Assembly: GCA_030998225.1 (NCBI GenBank)
Contig: JAPYXD010000466.1
Coordinates: forward strand, 8,772,001-8,836,000
DNA length: 64,000 nucleotides
Reading direction: 5' to 3'
Source: Diplolepis rosae
Taxonomy: Eukaryota; Arthropoda; Insecta; Hymenoptera; Diplolepididae
Made by a program: the position numbers and the translations under genes. Each line of letters starts with the position of its first letter. The first letter of the stretch is position 1. Below, piece by piece: positions 19,371-29,780 of the stretch. The notes beneath the pieces were generated by a model. That model saw only the letters and a program-made list of their open reading frames with translations. It was not told the origin of the DNA and ran no database searches.

Positions 19371-21119
19371 ATGAATACGAAGTACGAAATTCAGTGTGCT
19401 GTTCGTGGGTGTACCTCTAAAAGGAGTCGGAAGAAAAATGTGTCTATTCATCGGTTTCCGAACAGAGAAAATGCTGGACAACGGTGGATAGAAGCATTCA
19501 CAAATCCCTACTTGTCGAAGTTAGAATACCTCCAAGTAGTAGAAAGACAATTTTTTGTTTGTCATCGACGTTTCAATGAACAATGCTTTTATCAGAAGAG
19601 GAATGGTGCTTTTCTTTTGAAGTGATGTGAACATGAAACCGGCGGCTGTTTCTTCCCCATCAGAGTTTGAAGTTTTGATGCTCGAAATAGAAAAACCTGC
19701 AGAGCGTACAGTTTGCACACGTAAGTAGTAATATTTTTAAATTCATACGATGTTGTTAATAAATGACTCTAGGATCCAAAAATAATAACTCAAAAGGTTA
19801 AATAATTTCAAACGTTTCGACTCTGATCAGATTCCTCATTAGTGATCTTTATTTCTAAAATGTTAAGCACAATAAATAAAATATTACATATATGAGCCCT
19901 AATTTGGAAGTAAACTTTGGAAATGTGAAAAAATGTAAAAACCATGAGAAAATTTACATAAAATAGTACAGAAAACTTCGATAAAGTATCTAAAACTTCC
20001 TTAGGAATAACAATAAAATTCTAGTACATAATTTTGAAATGCCTAAACTAAAAAACTAGTATATACTTCTGTCTAAATTTTACTGAAGATATAGATGCAA
20101 GTGCATATATAGTATAAAATTACAAAGGATTATTTATGACAAAATAGCTAATAGTTGCTAATACAAATTCCACAATATCAGAAATTCCCACCGCGATTTC
20201 CCGAAACATGTGACTGGAGTTTTTTTAGTTACAGCTTTGCAAATTAAAATAAAAATTCAGAAAATTCAGTACAGTTTTCGCACTTTTAAGATAGCTTTAC
20301 TCAAAAACATCATAAATATCGTCAAATTTTATGCTACGTTTGTAACATAAAAATTTTGCAAATTTCTGAACATTTATAACAATGTAGTGCTCAGATACTT
20401 TTTATTATTAAAAAATTCTGAAAAATCATTTAAAGTAAAAAATTAAAATGTAGCACATAAACTTGTAATAACGTCAAATATAAATGAATTGCTCATATGG
20501 AAAAAACATGTGTTCTGGCAATAGGATATCCAAGTTTTTCAATCTCATCAAATTTTCGAATTTTAAAATAAAATGAACCAACCTTATGTAATATGAAATT
20601 TATTATTTGAGGGTCGTTGCAGGCCCTATATTATAAAGAGTAATATTTTACTTTAGAAACATTAAAATATTTCTGCATGATTAATTGTACCTATTGGAAA
20701 ACTTGACTTCAAATCAACACGAAAAGGGTTATTACTAATTTTTATTTTTTGAAGGCTAGAAATTAAGGATAAGGAAGTGAAAAATAAAATTACCGTGAAA
20801 ACGATTTTCATTTAATTTGTACCTAGAATTCATAAGAATAAAATGCCTACGAAATAAATTTCAAATATTCATGGGGATTAAATGCTTCTAATCTATATTC
20901 CAGAAAGAAGAATCGGAAGAAGATATCCCAGAAGCAGGAACCAGCAAGGATGTACTTGCAGAAGACTTGCATACAACGCCGAAGAAAGCTATCTCGACCC
21001 GACAAAGTGTTCGCTTAGTTTCGAAAAAAGTTGAGCTCGATCAATTTCCACCGCAGAAAAGAAAATTTATGGAACTTTTGGTTTTAATGATAAAAGAAAT
21101 TACCGAAATATTTTTCTAA
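19371..21119 (+). pseudogene. Decayed THAP-domain gene, two exons
   Basis: ATG at 19371 gives MNTKYEIQCAVRGCTSK, the start of a THAP zinc finger (C-x4-C), continuing HRFPN, RWIEAF and FFVCHRRF. The C-x2-H pair expected at the end reads C-H-R-R, so one ligand is misplaced. A stop at 19623 follows GAFLLK. One frame over, reading continues KPAAVSSPSEFEVLMLEIEK to a donor TGCACAC|gtaagtag near 19710. A matching acidic exon (EESEEDIPEAGTSKD, ending ITEIFF and TAA at 21117-21119) starts near 20904 after a tattccag acceptor. THAP domains occur in host regulators and in P-element-type transposases; which this was is unclear. Confidence 0.55.
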
Positions 21120-21382
21120 AATTGAACTTTTTTAAATTTCTAAACCAAAACCAAAAACCATTTTCCAATTTTTAAAAAGAATATTTTATGTACTTTAGCC
21201 ACAAGCATGCAGAAATCTAAAATCAATCAAATGTGCTAATTTCCTAAATATCACATATCCATAAGGCATTTTAAGCTTGAAGGTATTAAAGTTAATACAA
21301 TGATTTTATGTATATTTTCTGAAAATAAAAATACAAATTACAGATATTTTCGATTTTTACTTATTACGACAAAACCAAAATT

Positions 21383-21468
21383 TAAGGCAAAATTGTGAAA
21401 ACTTAATTCAAGAGTGAGTTGTTGTTAACTCCTCACTCTTGAATTACATTTTCACAATTTTGCGTTAA
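21383..21468. repeat. 86-bp hairpin
   Basis: TAAGGCAAAATTGTGAAAA and TTCAAGAGTGAG pair with CTCACTCTTGAA and TTTTCACAATTTTGCGTTA around the small loop TTGTTGTTAACTC. Confidence 0.7.
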
Positions 21469-21567
21469 GTCTTCAATTTCCTTTTAATTATATTTGAATA
21501 TATTCTCTGTAACATATTTGAAGAACCTACGTATGCATGTATATGCACCAGCACGTGCACACATAAT

Positions 21568-21604
21568 GGTAGTTCATGTGCAGTACTGTACGCGGCGCTA
21601 GTTG
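21568..21604 (+). repeat. 37-bp direct repeat, right copy
   Basis: GGTAGTTCATGTGCAGTACTG to CGCTAGTTG, one mismatch from the copy at 19235-19271. Confidence 0.8.
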
Positions 21605-22057
21605 CTAACTGTCCAGCACCTTTCCATTAGGTTTGCACGGCCTGGTGCTGCTTAATGCTGGACGAGTCGGTGTTTCGACAAATTTTCTCCAGAAAGTACC
21701 CAGGACTTCCTTCATTATATTCTGGAATGTACAAGGTGCATTCTTCAATTCGAATGGCATCACTCGGAATTGATATCGCCCTCCATCCAGAGTGGCGAAG
21801 GCTGTATATTTTCTTGAGTCTGGCTGGAGCGGTATTTGCCAGTAACCGCTCTCCAGATCGATAGTTGAGAAAATTTTCGCCTGTTCCAGTTCTTTCAAGG
21901 TCTGGTGTATTACAAGGAGAGGTTGTGCTACATCAATGGTAAGGTCGTTTAACGTCCTGTAATCAATACAGAATCTCATGGTGCCATCTTTTTGTTTGAA
22001 TAGATGGCTGTGAGCTGACCGGTTCCATGACCCTCTCTGCTAACATCTCTGGTATTT
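21605..22057 (-). pseudogene. Gypsy reverse transcriptase, N-terminal part
   Basis: After IPEMLAERVMEPVSS the frame gives RFCIDYRTLNDLTI, FSTIDLESGYWQIPL, KYTAFATLDGGRYQF and MPFELKNAPCTFQ, the RT fingers and palm blocks before the YxDD box. It then reads NIMKEVLGTFWRKF and breaks before the catalytic YLDD. Confidence 0.8.
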
Positions 22058-23098
22058 ATATAATAAAAGATGCTGATTTACGATCAATGAGGGTCAAATA
22101 TAAAGAAGAAAACTCTTTATAGTGTCAAAATTGTTGCGACGTTTCGTTGGCTATGGGTTTGCCAACCTCATCAGGCTTTATTAAATTAAAAAAAAAAAAA
22201 TTTGGATAATCGTTGTTTAATAATATTTGTTTAACAATCTTCAAATTGGCGTTATGAAACGTTTTGTGAGATAAAGATATCGCTCGATAAACTAAGTTAT
22301 AAACAATATTTTTTTTCTGACAAATTGGATGATTGGAAAAGTAATTAATTGTTCTATTTGATGAGGTAGGTTTTTGAAACCAATTAGAAATAATTTCATT
22401 ATCTTTTATAATTAATGACACGTCCAGAAAGTTAATTTGATTATTTTGTTGAACTTCAAAGGTGAATTGTAAGTTCTTATCTTGTGAATTAAAAATGTTT
22501 AAAACCAAATCAATATCCATATAAAATTTAATAAATTTAGTATAAATAAAAAAGAAGACATATTTACTTTGAATAGAATTTATTTTTCATTACTTAATAG
22601 ATTAAATTCATGATAGCTTTCCAGCTGATGTCTGTTTACATTTCAAATTCTGTGTTTACAATAACTGTTGTCAATATTTTAAGTTAACTTTTTGAATGTA
22701 ATAATTTAGTAGACAACGTGTCGTCGACTCCAGGACATCACGTCATTTTATTAAGTAAATCATGACTTTTATTATAATTTTATTTTCTCGACATTACTCA
22801 TCATGAGTTAAACTTCTTTTATAAAGGTAAAATTTTAACAATTTTGTGTATGTTCTGGATGTTGAGTTAATTTAATGTTTATTTTTTTTGTGTGTGACAA
22901 TTTTAATATTTGGTGTTTTTTTTTTTTTTTTTTTTAATTTAATAAAGCCTGATGAGGTTGGCAAACCGATAGCCAACGAAACGTTGCAACAATTTTGATA
23001 CTATAAAGAGTTTTCTTCTTTATATTTGACCCTCATTGATCGTAAATCAGCATCTTTTATTATATTAATATGGAGGGTGACACTACCATTTCTACACA
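22058..23098 (-). mobile_element. Penelope-like element fragment with inverted ends
   Basis: The 1041-bp insert is flanked by exact 13-base duplications ATCTCTGGTATTT (22045-22057, 23099-23111). A minus-strand frame (22520-22125) reads MDIDLVLNIFN, INFLDVSLIIKDNE, WFQKPTSSNRTINYFSNHP and SHKTFHNAN, matching the C-terminal part of Penelope-type RTs. About 120 bases (ATAATAAAAGATGCTGATTT through CCAACCTCATCAGGCTTTAT) recur inverted at both ends (22058-22190, 22945-23066), as happens when such elements insert with an inverted partial copy. Confidence 0.75.
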
Positions 23099-23370
23099 AT
23101 CTCTGGTATTTGTTCCTCAGTGGCAATTTTCTCTGCTTCAGAAAAGTGCCTCTGTGCTTCTCTAAATGGCTGTTGGATTTTTAAGTGGATTTCATGGCTT
23201 GAGGTATGTGCTTGTCGAAGTAGGCCTCCTTGATTAAAGATCTGCTTATGTCTTCTCACTAGCCTTATGAAGGTGTCTGCTGCTTCGTCAGCCAAGCCGT
23301 AAGAAAGTCCCTCTAGAATGTCGTCTGTAGTTTCCTCGATCCCTAGTGAAGATAGCCAATACAGAGACAT
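23099..23370 (-). pseudogene. Gypsy linker between protease and RT
   Basis: Residues such as HSSHEIHLK-type THTSSHEIHLKIQQPF resemble the stretch before gypsy RT (typically ...HEI.L....PIR...). It ends at EEQIPEI where the Penelope-like element is inserted; the continuation IPEMLAERVMEPVSS is at 22057-22010. Confidence 0.7.
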
Positions 23371-23373
23371 TTA

Positions 23374-23817
23374 TTAAAGTGGTCGTGTACCGCCTCGTGC
23401 CGAACGAGCCAGTTTCTCCGAGCATTTCTTCGCCGAGTTGGCTACGAAGAACGACGTGGGGTATGATTTGCCGTTTATCACGACTTCGAGGTCGATTGTT
23501 CCTCGTAATTTAAGTGTCACTCCGTCTGCGGCTAGATTTTCTTCTATTGGGCCAGATCGTATCTCTTGCTGCTGTTCGTCTGTTAGCAAAGTGGTCCTGA
23601 TTGCGAAATCTGATGATCCAGAGTCTATTAGGGCCTTTATCTCCGTTCCTCTGATTGTGGTTATGAGGCGAGGTAAATTGTTGCGAAAGATTCGGCGCGG
23701 GAGGCGGTTATAGTTGGTCGTTCTGCGTATCGCGGACTCGAGTTGGTGCAACGTTGTCCGGTGCCAGTTTTCCGCCGGTTTTGCGCAAGTTTTCTGCACT
23801 TCTTCTCTATTTTGCAA
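23374..23817 (-). pseudogene. Gypsy aspartic protease region
   Basis: The frame contains the retroviral-type protease motif ALIDSGSSDFAI (D-S-G catalytic triad) and downstream LRGTIDLEVVINGKSYPTSF, a beta-strand pattern typical of gypsy proteases. It is separated from gag by a frame change. Confidence 0.75.
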
Positions 23818-23868
23818 TGCATTTTATGGGTCTGGCTTCCGTGTTTTTTCTTCTTTTATTTTCGCGGG

Positions 23869-24579
23869 TTATTCCTCGGATTCATCGGCTTCAGCTTGCG
23901 TTGCCCTATCAATGAGGTCGGTGAATGTCCTTGGGTCTGCCGCTCTTATTACACGTTTTATTGAAGGTCTCTGGGTTTCGAGAAGTGTACTAACGATTTT
24001 TGCCTCGGTATTTTGTGGGTAGGGTCGTCTTGCCAGCAGATACTTCTTTTGTAGGAAAATAGCTGATGGTTCCTTTTCTCCCTGCCTACATAAGTATAAG
24101 ATAACTCTTAATCCGTTTTCTACGGACTGTCTGGCATATTTGTTCCGGAAAAGTGCCTTAAATTTGTCCCATGGTAAGTTAAACGATTTGAATGGACTCC
24201 GCCATCTTGCTGCTTCATCAAGCAGATAACTTCCCGCAGTTCTGATCCACTGTGGAGGTTCAGTGCCAGATTGTTCAAAATAGGACTCACATTCCTGGAT
24301 AAATACTTCTGGGTCTTCGTGACTAAGACCCGAAAATTTCGGCAGAGGTGAGGCTGGTGCTTTCAGGGCCCTAATTATGTGTCGTAGGTCCTGTATGGAG
24401 ATGGCTGAGGAGATGAAACGAAAATTATCTGGACTCTGCATTGTATTCGTCGTGTTATTCTCCTGAATAGGCGCTGTCCTGGCTGTCGAGTTTCCTCTTT
24501 GTAGTGTTTTTTCCATAAATTCGGTGTATGTACTCGTGGACGCCGCATCTGCTGAGTTCAAATCGTCTCGGTTTTCCAT
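23869..24579 (-). pseudogene. Gypsy gag
   Basis: The 236-residue frame starts MENRDDLNSADAAS and contains the retrotransposon gag core: PLPKFSGLSHEDPEVFIQ, WDKFKALFRNKYA and EKEPSAIFLQKK. It ends ATQAEADESEE without the zinc knuckle, which is probably lost or in the next frame. Confidence 0.75.
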
Positions 24580-25128
24580 TTGGTTATCTATTTATTGGGC
24601 GGCGAGGTACTCGGGAATTCCAGAGTAAGTTGTGGAGTGTCTTGGCCAGGGGGTTCCAACTCTCATAAGACTTCGTGTGACATGAAATTTTAGTGGCGCC
24701 CTCCCGATGAACTAGCTACTCCACCTTACTCCACCGTCCCACCACCGCACTGCACCTGCACCTTATCCGAGTGATGGGAGCAAAGTACCGAAAGGAATAC
24801 GTTGAAAAGAGAGGGGCGTGCGGGAGAGGTAGAGAGAAGCGGGGAGAAGAAACTCTAGCATGATTTCGCCGTAGTTGGATTCTGTACAAGAATCTTCCAG
24901 AGTGATGATCATAAACTTACATGCTTGCTCAATATTCCATCACCCATCCCGAGTCGAAATCCCGAGACTGGTCTCAATCTCTACTGCTGAGATTGAGGCG
25001 AATGTGTAACGATAGCTACGAGAATCTAGAAATGCTCAGCATTCATAGTTAACTTTCTATTAGGCATCGAAAACTGCACATATTATCGTTTTCCCGTTTT
25101 TCGAGGGTGAGGCGATGGCCAACTCCAC
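24580..25128 (-). other. Probable gypsy leader/LTR region
   Basis: On the minus strand this is directly upstream of gag. It has GC-richer sequence, a GGCGCCAC that could be part of a primer-binding site at 24690-24705, and purine-rich GAGAGGTAGAGAGAAGCGG at 24820. No second LTR was found. Confidence 0.35.
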
Positions 25129-25130
25129 TA

Positions 25131-26279
25131 GTCTAAGCAACAGGGAATTTGTTGTGAATGATTTAGGACATTATTTATTTCAGAAAAGGAACTGTGCCAT
25201 CAGAAGAAAGGTTGGTCATAGAGTAATTGTGTCATGTTTTGGACAACGAAATATGATTTATAAATTTTTTATTAACATTTAAGACCAAAAAATCGCACTT
25301 TTTATAGCTTTTTGTTTATAACATTAAAGGTAATTATCCAATCTTAATGACATCAATTGAAAAGTTGTAGACAATTGAATTACGAACAAAAAAAGTCGTC
25401 GCTTGATCTGATTAGATAATTAGAAGCAGAGAAAATTCGGAAAAACCGGGAAATTTAGCTTTTTTTAAACAAATTAATATCTCAGTTAATTTTTAACTTT
25501 TTTGGTTGAGGTTTGGTGGAAAAGTAGCAGACTTTATGCTCTTCAAATGTATAAAAAACGGACACTTTAAGATAATACATTTTCGCGCTATTGACACTTT
25601 AATTTATTTAATGCGTTAATCATAAAATGTCTGCTTGCCGCAGAGGTGGTCCGATTTTTATTTTGAAAACGTCTTTTAAAAATATAAATCAAGCACAACA
25701 GAACGTCAATCTTGGTTTTTCGCTAAAATGTTGCAAAGTTCATTAAAAAAAGGCTCAAACAAGGCTCCAAACTCCTTAACGCAGCAAAGTGACTCAGTGA
25801 GCCTACTCGACTTCTCCCCCCACCACTGTCACTTTGCTGCGTTAAGGAGTTTGGAGCCTTGTTTGAGCCTTTTTTTAATGAACTTTGCAACATTTTAGCG
25901 GAAAACCAAGATTGACGTTCTGTTGTGCTTGATTTATATTTTTAAAAGACGTTTTCAAAATAAAAATCGGACCACCTCTGCGGCAAGCAGACATTTTATA
26001 ACTAACGCATTAAATAAATTAAAGTGTCAATAGCGCGAAAACGTATTATCTTAAAGTGTCCGTTTTTTATACATTTGAAGAGCATAAAGTCTGCTACTTT
26101 TCCACCAAACCTCAACCAAAAAAGTTAAAAATTAACTGAGATATTAATTTGTTTAAAAAAAGCTAAATTTCCCGGTTTTCCCGAATTTTCTCTGCTTCTA
26201 ATTATCTAATCAGATCAAGCGACGACTTTTTTTGTTTTCTGAAATAAATAATTTCCTAACAAATTCCCTGTTGCTTGGA
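25131..26279. repeat. 1.15-kb near-perfect palindrome
   Basis: Inner arms 25385-25793 and 25828-26236 are both 409 bases with only a handful of differences I can see, around a 34-base loop (TCAGTGAGCCTACTCG...). Outer arms (AGCAACAGGGAATTTGTT at about 25134 and its complement at about 26260-26277) also pair, but the left side has some 190 extra bases (25195-25384) absent from the right. No frame is coding. Such a structure would give a long hairpin RNA if transcribed. Confidence 0.85.
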
Positions 26280-27006
26280 CTACATAGAAACTTATCACGT
26301 TAAACAGTCGCCTCGACCTCCTTACGCCTTCTTTTTACCTTCGTCCAGTGCTCTTTTCACTCTCGCTTTACGGAGAAGAACCCTACTATTCTTATTATTA
26401 GTTTACATAATTTATTATTACTCATCAAAATTGACAAATTGACATTGACAACGAAATGTTCGTTGGTATGAGGGTCAACGCCAAGAAACTTTAGTAAAAC
26501 TTGATGAATGTATTTGAACTATTATTGTATTTGGGACTGAGTAAACTCGGTCATAATAAAGAAGATAAACATCAAACAATGTATGTATACATAATTACGA
26601 ATCTAATTTGCATTATCATTATACAGTGTCTTCTGATCAGGTGATTGTATTTTTGTATAATGCTTTTGTGTTACCTGAAATTCGTCAATATCGGTTACAA
26701 TATACCAATCAGGGATCAAAACTTTCACGTACGTACCTTTCTTCTTCGGAAGATTTACTGTATGAACAGAAGTACGTTCTTTAATGTTTTCCACTTTCTG
26801 AGAAGTCATTGATTTACATGTCCAGTCTCACCCCTGGCGGGCGCAGTCCAGTAATGATCAGTGAATTCGCTGGTCTTTCACTAACAGTTCGCTGACCTCC
26901 CAATAATATGAATAAAAAGAGCAAAAAAGACATTTGAGTTGTTTTGATTATGATTTTGCGGTACATTTTGAGTTTGAAGGTGTCGAAATTAATACAATAA
27001 TTTTAC
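26280..27006. other. Unassigned sequence, possible LTR remnant
   Basis: GGTCATAATAAAGAAGATAAAC near 26550 resembles a retroelement poly(A) region. A short minus frame (26809-26603) has no recognisable similarity. Nothing else is assigned. Confidence 0.25.
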
Positions 27007-27245
27007 TTTTTAGCGTTAAAAACTAAAAAAACATAATACCTGTTATTGAAGGCAGTGCAGTGGTTCACCATTTGCGGTACGTCTCCACCGTAGGTATTGA
27101 CCATTGGTTGGAGTGAGACACAACTACCTTCATCTCACTCTAACAAATAGTTAATCCCGACGGTGGAGACATGGAAATTGCTGAACCACTACACCGCCTC
27201 AATAACAGGTTGTTGTTATGTTTTTTAGTTTTTGACGCTAAAAAA
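27007..27245. repeat. 239-bp hairpin element
   Basis: TTTTTAGCGTTAAAAACTAA, ACCTGTTATTGA, GCAGTGCAGTGGTTCA and CGTCTCCACCGT on the left pair with ACGGTGGAGACATG, TGAACCACTACACCGC, TCAATAACAGGT and TTAGTTTTTGACGCTAAAAA on the right. Arms about 115 bases with scattered mismatches. No coding capacity. Confidence 0.75.
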
Positions 27246-28299
27246 CAAAGATCAAACATCCTTTGCATCTCTCGCAACAAGTAACCAGTTTTTAAAATAA
27301 GATGTTCTGGCCTAGAATGAAACCAATCGAACGTTCGTCCTTCGAGTCTCGAGCTAATTAGCGTTCTGATAAAACTATCATTTAATCGGTACGAGGATTT
27401 TAAAAGCTGAAGTTACTGCTTTCAGCTCTGGAAGCCGCTATCAGATCCACCGGATTCCCTCAGAAGTTCCTCAATGACTCGAATTCCGCCATTGCCAGAG
27501 AATGAATTATCAGCGGCTACGCTTTCTGATATATTTGGTGCCATTCTGCTGACAAGCTGTTGCTCTTGTCTTAGCAGTTCGCGTTCTCGCTCCAAAAGTT
27601 CCCTTTCTCAATGAATTGATTCCCTCTTCTTGTTGTAAATCGGTTCTATTCATCGTATTACCCGAAGTTTAAATAAAAATGTTGGCAGGAGCGATCGATG
27701 TTCTGAATGGTCGAAGTCTATTCTTCTAGAGTTATCATGCGTCCCATCCAACGCCCCTCCTGCGGGTCCTTCTGGTTCTCCCTGGGATAGATCTTCGTCG
27801 TTTCGTCGTAGCTCTTCGTTCACTTTTATTAAGCGTTTCCTGGACATTTGGTCAATGCTCTGTCAACCTGTTTATGAGCTCGACCTTGTTGCCGAATTTT
27901 ACTAGATTTTTTTAGCTAAGATATGCAAGTTTGAATTTATAATACTAGTCATGCGTATCAGAGATCCAAAGAACCATTGCCACGAATCGTGCCAATTATA
28001 AATGTTAACTGTTACGAAACACAGTTTGGACTATGACTTCTATGTCGTCATCATATGATCTTGCCTTTAATGGCTGGATGATGCCTTGATTTTTTTTAGA
28101 TTATATCCGCCATATTGAATCTTGATAAAAATTGTACCCTCTCATTGCTGATCATTTAACCTAAAGTTACTCAAATACTAACATGCTTGACAATTTCTGT
28201 GTCTGGAACACTTTCCAAGAATACTTTCCGTATTTTTTACTAAATTCATTCTAACAGTATCAGAAGCAAAATTCCATAAATTTCATTTGTTAATGATTT
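27246..28299. other. Unassigned, with a charged minus-strand reading frame
   Basis: Minus-strand frames at 27847-27650 (MSRKRLIKVNEELRRNDEDL) and, after a stop, about 27610-27420 (ERELLERERELLRQEQQL, coiled-coil-like) could be the start of a retroelement gag, but no diagnostic motif is present. The rest is AT-rich. Confidence 0.25.
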
Positions 28300-28376
28300 C
28301 ATTCAACGTCTGAGGTTTATAATATTTGAATTGAAAAATTCATAGCTCTTCCTGACAAATAATTGAAGAACGAGAA

Positions 28377-28460
28377 AAAATCCACCGCGGCCCAGATTAG
28401 AGCCGGAGTCCATATGCTATGCAAACTCATGCTAACCAATTACGCTATCGAGGCCTTGGC
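28377..28460 (-). tRNA. tRNA-like sequence, left arm
   Basis: The minus strand reads GATAGCGTAATTGGTTAGCA (A-box like) and GGCTCTAATCTGGGCC (decayed B-box). It is the inverted, more diverged partner of the block at 28570-28646. Confidence 0.3.
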
Positions 28461-28569
28461 GGATCTTTCCTTGTTCTTCGTAGTCACTCACAACCTGATA
28501 CTATGTTTAAATACGGTACATGGAAGGCATCAGCTTGTGAGTGATTACGAAATATGAGAAAGAAACGGT

Positions 28570-28646
28570 CGAGGACTCGGTAGCTTAACCGGTTAGCACA
28601 CCACTCATAAAAAATGGGGACTCTGGTTCGAATCCGGGCCAAGGCA
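28570..28646 (+). tRNA. tRNA-like sequence, right arm, CAT at the anticodon position
   Basis: GTAGCTTAACCGGTTAGCAC looks like a D-arm with A-box, CCACTCATAAAAAATGG an anticodon region with CAT, and GGTTCGAATCC a perfect B-box core. The acceptor stem (GGACTCG with GGCCAAGGCAG) does not close, so this is most likely tRNA-derived and not functional. Confidence 0.35.
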
Positions 28647-28730
28647 GATTTTTTCTCGTTCTTCAATTATTTGTCTGGAAGAGCCGTAAATTTTCCAATC
28701 CAAATATTATAAATCCCTGACGTTGAAATG

Positions 28731-29606
28731 TGTTGAATAAAATCTTTAATAAATGAAAGATCAATTTAATGACGTTGCAAAGTACTTTTCAACCAACAGG
28801 TATGTGTATATGTATCATTGTGGCTGATGGTAGATACATGTTTATCCAAAAAATCAGCATTTTACTGATGGTAAGAACAACGACGCTAGTATTCTGACAG
28901 TCTTTTAAAACGACACTCAATGAGACTACAAACCTAGATGCCTTTAAATTCTGTTACTGAAGCCCAATGGAATGTTGAAGCAATCTATGATGGGTTTATA
29001 AAAAAGTGTAAAGTTTCGAACGATGTTTTTTCAAGTAGTCAAATCCCGTACATCGGAGATTATGCGAGAATAGTCTGCGCAATTCTTGATGAGTTGCGAT
29101 ACATCAAACTTGGAATGTATCAACTGATGTAAGCCCAATCGTATATAAAGGAACACTCATCGGATGATAAAATATATTCTCTTCTTGTCCACAAACAGAA
29201 AGAAGGCATTCTAAGAGTAAACATTTAGTCTTGTCACACATCTTTTAAAGTTTACATCTTATGGATAAAAACTAACACTGGACCAAATCTGTAAAGTAGT
29301 TGATACTGCTAGAGCAAAAATGGTGCAAGAGCGGTTGGATGTTAAGCTCACATTGTTAGTGTTCTGTGGTATCTTAGTTACTCTAGATATTACCAAAATG
29401 GTACATTATGCTACTAACTCATTCTTACAGACTTGAGTCTCTGCGTCTGAAGATCCATTAGTTTAGAATATTTCCACACAAGATTTGTTGCTTCTTTCTT
29501 TCTAGCTCTACCAATGCACAGTTAAACTGTATTCTAGGTAATTAATAGCAACAATCTTTTGTAGTAAAGAGAAAAGGTTTTCTGTAAATATAAATATACG
29601 TTCCTT
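28731..29606. other. 3' flank of gene B
   Basis: AT-rich with no recognised gene. The plus frame 28938-29132 has no known similarity. Confidence 0.35.
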
Positions 29607-29780
29607 CTAACGCCTATTTTTTCCCTGTTGCGCCCATTTTTTTCCAACTTCCTGATCTTTTTCTGAACCATCCTTTTCATTATAATGATGTTGGTTGTCA
29701 TGATCTGCGTCATGTTTGTGACCTTTTTTTTCCGAATTATGATGGCCATATTTATGCTCTTCATCGTGACCCTGATGCTC
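29607..29780 (-). CDS. Gene B exon 5 with stop
   Basis: Acceptor atttttag|GAG at 29780; 57 codons then TAG at 29607. Starts EHQGHDEEHKYGHHNSEKKG and ends GKKWAQQGKNRR. The longer frame in another phase (29764-29534) is a shadow. Confidence 0.8.
   Translation of the reverse strand, partial: EHQGHDEEHKYGHHNSEKKGHKHDADHDNQHHYNEKDGSEKDQEVGKKWAQQGKNRR

Larger units (their letters stand above)
21605..24579 (-). mobile_element. Ty3/gypsy retrotransposon relic split by a Penelope-like insertion
   Basis: Read on the minus strand, gag (24579-23869), protease (23817-23374), a linker (23370-23099) and reverse transcriptase (22057-21605) lie in the usual gypsy order. RT is cut short at 21605, next to the 37-bp direct repeat, so RNase H and integrase are missing. 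The Penelope-like insert sits between linker and RT. Upstream sequence (24600-25060) may include the LTR and leader, but I could not define its ends. Confidence 0.8.
28300..28730. repeat. Inverted repeat with a tRNA-like sequence in each arm
   Basis: The left arm holds CATTCAACGTC, TTATAATATTTGAATTG and CAAATAATTGAAGAACGAGA; the right arm carries the complements (TCTCGTTCTTCAATTATTTG, CCAATCCAAATATTATAA, GACGTTGAAATG). Arms are about 200 bases. Inside each arm is a tRNA-like block, and the inner ends pair again (GTAGTCACTCACAACCTGAT with ATCAGCTTGTGAGTGATTAC). Confidence 0.7.

Noticed and set aside
28363..28666. Two short frames both starting MKNEKKS
   Set aside because: Products of the inverted repeat around tRNA-like sequence, not genes.
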